Below, piece by piece: positions 5,035 through 7,351 of a stretch of 7,351 nucleotides of DNA (its first letter is position 1; each line of letters starts with the position of its first letter). Below the pieces are notes generated by a model, which saw only the letters and a program-made list of their open reading frames with translations, was not told where the DNA came from and searched no databases. The position numbers and the translations under genes were made by a program. Where the stretch lies: the NCBI GenBank assembly GCA_021783935.1, contig JAJXTK010000319.1, positions 1 through 7,351 of the forward strand, given 5' to 3'. This stretch comes from Myxococcales bacterium. Its GTDB lineage: Bacteria > Myxococcota_A > Polyangia > Polyangiales > JADJMO01.

Positions 5035-6765
5035 ATGGCGATCGCAGAGCTCGCTCCCGGGTCCATCTTCGCGGGCCGATACGTCGTCGAGCAGCCGATC
5101 GGCGGCGGCGGCATGGGCTCGGTCTTCGCGGCGCAGCACACCTCGACGCGGCGGCGCGTCGCGCTCAAGCTGATGCTGCCGACGCTCGTCGCAGAGCCGA
5201 AGCTCCGCGAGCGCTTCGCCCAAGAGGCGCAGGTCTCCTCGCTCATCCAGAGCAAGCACGTCGTCGAGGTCATCGACGCGGGCGTCGACGTAGCCACGGG
5301 CTCCCCCTTCATCGCGATGGAGCTCTTGCAGGGGCGCGATCTCGCGCAGCTGCTGCGAGAGCGCGGGGCGCTGCCGGCCGAGGAGGTGGTGCGCCTGCTC
5401 GCGCAGGTCGCGCGCGGGCTCGATCGCGCCCACGCGGCGGGCATCGTCCACCGCGATCTCAAGCCCGAGAACCTGTTCTTGTGCGCCGACGAGGACGGCT
5501 CGCCGCTCGTGAAGATCCTCGATTTCGGGATCGCGAAGCTGCTGCAAGGCTCGGGCGGCGTGGCGACGATGGCGACCGGGACGCCGGCGTACATGGCCCC
5601 CGAGCAGCTCGGCGCCGGCCCGATCACCCCCGCGGCCGACATCTGGGCCTTCGGGCTCATCGCCTTCACGCTGCTCACCGGCCGCACCTACTGGGAGGCC
5701 GACTCGATCGCGAGCCTCTACAACGCCCTCATGGCGCCGGCGTATCCGTCGCCGCTCGATCGCGCGCGCGCGCTCGGCATGTCGCTGGCCCCGCCGTTCG
5801 AGGGGTGGTTTCGGCGTTGCACCGCGCGCGATCCGGCGCAGCGCTTCGCGAGCGCGGGAGAGGCCTGCGAGCAGCTGCGCGCCGCGCTCGGCCTGACGCC
5901 GCCGACCCAGAGCGTGCCGCCGCCGGCGCCGTGGCCCATCGCGACCACGAACGTCTACCGACCGTCGTATCCGCCGCCGAACGCACCAACCCCGTACGTG
6001 GCCCAGCAGCCCGCGTGGGGCGCGCCGCCGCCGCCGCCGCCGCCGCCGGCCGCCTACCCAAGGGCGACGAGCACGGGCGGAAATGGACTCGTGGTCGCGC
6101 TCGTGGCGATCGGCCTCGGGGTCGTCGCGCTCGGGGGGCTCGCGGGCTACCTCGCGTTGCGCGCGTCCTCTGGTGCGCACGAGCGCGTCGCTGCAAACGA
6201 GGACGAGGAGGAGAGGCCGACCAAGAAGAAGGCGAAGCCCAAGTCGAGGCCGGCTGCCGAGAGCGACGACGACGACAAGGCCGAGAAGGCGTCCGAGGGC
6301 CCGCGCGTCGACGCGCCCGACTCGCACCTTCGCGCGACGTTCCCGGCGGGCTTCCCCGAGCCGAAGCATCAGGTGCAGCCGCTGCCGGCGGTGCCCGGGG
6401 TCGATCTCGAGATGTGGACCGCGGAGGCGCGACGCGGCGCCTGCCTCTTCGGCTACATCGACTACAAGTCGAAGAAGGTCTTCGCGGGGCGCACGACGCA
6501 GGCGGCGTTCGACGGCGCGCGAGACGGCGCGCTCGCGAACATGGGGTCGACGCTCGAGGAGGAGCGCGACTTCGAGTACCAGGGGTACCCCGCGCGCGTC
6601 TTCACGTTCCAGGGCGTGACGATGGGCAAGCAGATCTATGGGCGGCAGCTGCTGGTCCTCGAGGGGCAGCACCTCTATCAGGTCATGTTCATCGGCTACA
6701 CGAAGGGGGAGCGCGACGAGGACGACATCGAGGCCTTCTTCAAGGCGCTCGAGATCGTGCCGTAG
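5035..6765 (+). CDS. One-pass membrane Hanks-type Ser/Thr protein kinase with C-terminal extracytoplasmic domain
   Basis: The 576-residue protein has a complete kinase domain at about 16-287. It has a Gly-rich loop GGGGMGSV (23-30), VALK with Lys45, helix-C Glu64, HRDLKPEN with Asp141 and Asn146, DFG at 163-165, activation-loop threonines (178, 181, 183) and APE at 188-190. The Arg of HRD implies activation by loop phosphorylation. A Pro-rich juxtamembrane segment (about 289-348, with eight prolines in a row) leads to one membrane helix at 352-375. A strongly charged linker (about 379-425) follows, then a compact domain at 430-576 (ATFPAGFPEP, then GYPARVFTF, then HLYQVMFIG, then FFKALEIV). 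That pattern resembles the Mog1/PsbP/DUF1795-like fold found in bacterial envelope proteins; the fold match is inference. The protein would sense the envelope side and phosphorylate cytoplasmic targets on Ser/Thr. It lies 33 bases after the J-protein and converges on the extensin-like gene. Confidence 0.95.
   Translation: MAIAELAPGSIFAGRYVVEQPIGGGGMGSVFAAQHTSTRRRVALKLMLPTLVAEPKLRERFAQEAQVSSLIQSKHVVEVIDAGVDVATGSPFIAMELLQGRDLAQLLRERGALPAEEVVRLLAQVARGLDRAHAAGIVHRDLKPENLFLCADEDGSPLVKILDFGIAKLLQGSGGVATMATGTPAYMAPEQLGAGPITPAADIWAFGLIAFTLLTGRTYWEADSIASLYNALMAPAYPSPLDRARALGMSLAPPFEGWFRRCTARDPAQRFASAGEACEQLRAALGLTPPTQSVPPPAPWPIATTNVYRPSYPPPNAPTPYVAQQPAWGAPPPPPPPPAAYPRATSTGGNGLVVALVAIGLGVVALGGLAGYLALRASSGAHERVAANEDEEERPTKKKAKPKSRPAAESDDDDKAEKASEGPRVDAPDSHLRATFPAGFPEPKHQVQPLPAVPGVDLEMWTAEARRGACLFGYIDYKSKKVFAGRTTQAAFDGARDGALANMGSTLEEERDFEYQGYPARVFTFQGVTMGKQIYGRQLLVLEGQHLYQVMFIGYTKGERDEDDIEAFFKALEIVP
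6025..6048 (+). repeat. (CCG)8 run in the kinase Pro-rich linker
   Basis: Eight consecutive CCG codons encode eight prolines between the kinase domain and the membrane helix. A run this long would stall ribosomes without EF-P and is prone to whole-codon length change, altering the reach of the linker. Confidence 0.8.
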
Positions 6766-6809
6766 TCACCGCGCCGGGCGCCAACCGCGGCCGTCGAGCG
6801 AAGAGCGCG
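6766..6809. other. Short convergent intergenic gap, no clear terminator
   Basis: These 44 bases separate the stop codons of the kinase and the extensin-like gene. Only weak pairings are present (CCGCG at 6769-6773 with CGCGG at 6786-6790, and GCGC-CGG-GCGC at 6771-6781), with no T-run on either strand. Termination here would have to be Rho-dependent or lie inside the opposing genes. Confidence 0.5.
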
Positions 6810-7351
6810 TCAGTGCAGCAGGAACCACTTCACCCCCTTGGTGACCTCCAAGTGGAAGTGGTTCGCGTGCGGCTTGTTGAAGTTGGGCGTGAGGATCACG
6901 TTGAAGATCCGCCGCTGCGCGACCTCGCAGAGCAGCCCTCGGAGCTCGAGCGCCGCCTTGGTCGCGGGGCTCGGGCCGGCCCCCGCGCCGCAGGTGCGCT
7001 GGCCGATGCCGCCGTGCCAGTCGGCGAGCACCGAGAGCTTCGTCCCGTCCCTCTTCACGAGGATCGCGAGGTCGATCGCCATCGCCCCTTCGTGCTGGCT
7101 CTTGGGCTTCGAGAGATCGGCGCTCTTCCCGGGCGGGCGATACATCGAGTAGTGGATCGCCTCGACCACGTCGTGCGCGGCGAGGATCGCCGAGAGGTCG
7201 TCGAGCGCGAGCGCGAGGCGGCAGTCGAGGATCTCGTAGGGGCTCTGCCCGCGATCTCTTTGGGCGAGCATCGAGTGGAACTCGACGCCGTGCAGCCGCC
7301 CCGCGAGGCGGATGGGACGATCGACGCCGCGCGCGCCGCCAGGGACGCGGA
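6810..7351 (-). CDS. Extensin-like C-terminal domain protein (putative M15-type metallopeptidase), 5' end cut by window
   Basis: The frame is open from the right edge to the TGA at 6810-6812, about 180 residues. An ATG at 7269-7271 is probably internal, because the residues before it (RPIRLAGRLHGVEFHS) read smoothly into it. The visible part carries the extensin-like/D-Ala-D-Ala carboxypeptidase-type zinc motifs. SQHEGAMAID has His (7092-7094) and Asp (7071-7073) seven residues apart, as in the SxHxxGxAxD motif. HANHFHLEV near the C-terminus has the HxH pair (6852-6860). Two cysteines (in QRTCG and in LLCEV), plus one in LDCRL, are typical of the family. The expected role is binding or cleaving peptidoglycan peptides in the periplasm, though enzymatic activity is not established for most extensin-like members. 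The export signal would lie beyond the window. Confidence 0.88.
   Translation of the reverse strand, partial: RVPGGARGVDRPIRLAGRLHGVEFHSMLAQRDRGQSPYEILDCRLALALDDLSAILAAHDVVEAIHYSMYRPPGKSADLSKPKSQHEGAMAIDLAILVKRDGTKLSVLADWHGGIGQRTCGAGAGPSPATKAALELRGLLCEVAQRRIFNVILTPNFNKPHANHFHLEVTKGVKWFLLH

Noticed and set aside
5020..6672. Long open frame on the minus strand (550 codons) opposite the kinase
   Set aside because: It is mirror-phase noise opposite an unmistakable kinase, with low complexity and runs of Arg.
6838..7152. Plus-strand open frame opposite the extensin-like gene
   Set aside because: The minus strand carries the conserved zinc-ligand motifs. The plus-strand reading has none.
1..7351. 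Search for defence systems, CRISPR repeats, insertion sequences, integrase or attachment sites
   Set aside because: No nuclease, transposase, recombinase, toxin-antitoxin pair, spaced direct repeats or terminal inverted repeats could be supported anywhere in the window.

Overview
The window has high GC, strongly GC-biased third codon positions, secreted lipoproteins with Asp/Ala-rich tethers, a Dickkopf-like Cys-rich repeat protein and a one-pass Hanks-type Ser/Thr kinase with a Pro-rich linker. This combination points to a myxobacterium-like member of Myxococcota. The assignment is an inference from style and content, not from a marker gene.

Layout. Bases 1-225 hold no supportable gene. A Cys-rich putative lipoprotein lies on the minus strand (226-1092). 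Divergent from it, a plus-strand run of four closely packed genes begins: a Kelch/beta-propeller-like protein with an uncertain 5' end (1146-2741), a TolB/WD40-like propeller lipoprotein (2738-4057), a zinc-finger-less J-domain co-chaperone (4048-5001) and a transmembrane Ser/Thr kinase with a C-terminal extracytoplasmic domain (5035-6765). Convergent to the kinase is the 3' portion of an extensin-like/M15-type putative metallopeptidase gene, which runs off the right edge (6810-7351, minus).

How the genes fit together. The propeller pair is joined by a 4-base GTGA stop/start overlap with a good Shine-Dalgarno, so co-translation is likely. The lipoprotein gene overlaps the J-protein start by 10 bases. 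The kinase follows 33 bases later and has a -10-like hexamer placed so close to its ATG that a leaderless transcript is possible. The left part (to about 4050) looks like accessory envelope/surface content, while the J-protein and kinase have more extreme GC and look like older chromosomal genes. The change falls near the 2738/4048 gene overlap.

I see no mobile element, CRISPR array, RNA gene or toxin/defence module. The points most worth checking are a codon-phase break near the start of the Kelch-like gene that suggests a one-base frameshift at a C5 run, the shared -10-to-ATG geometry of two genes, and the compositional break at about 4050.
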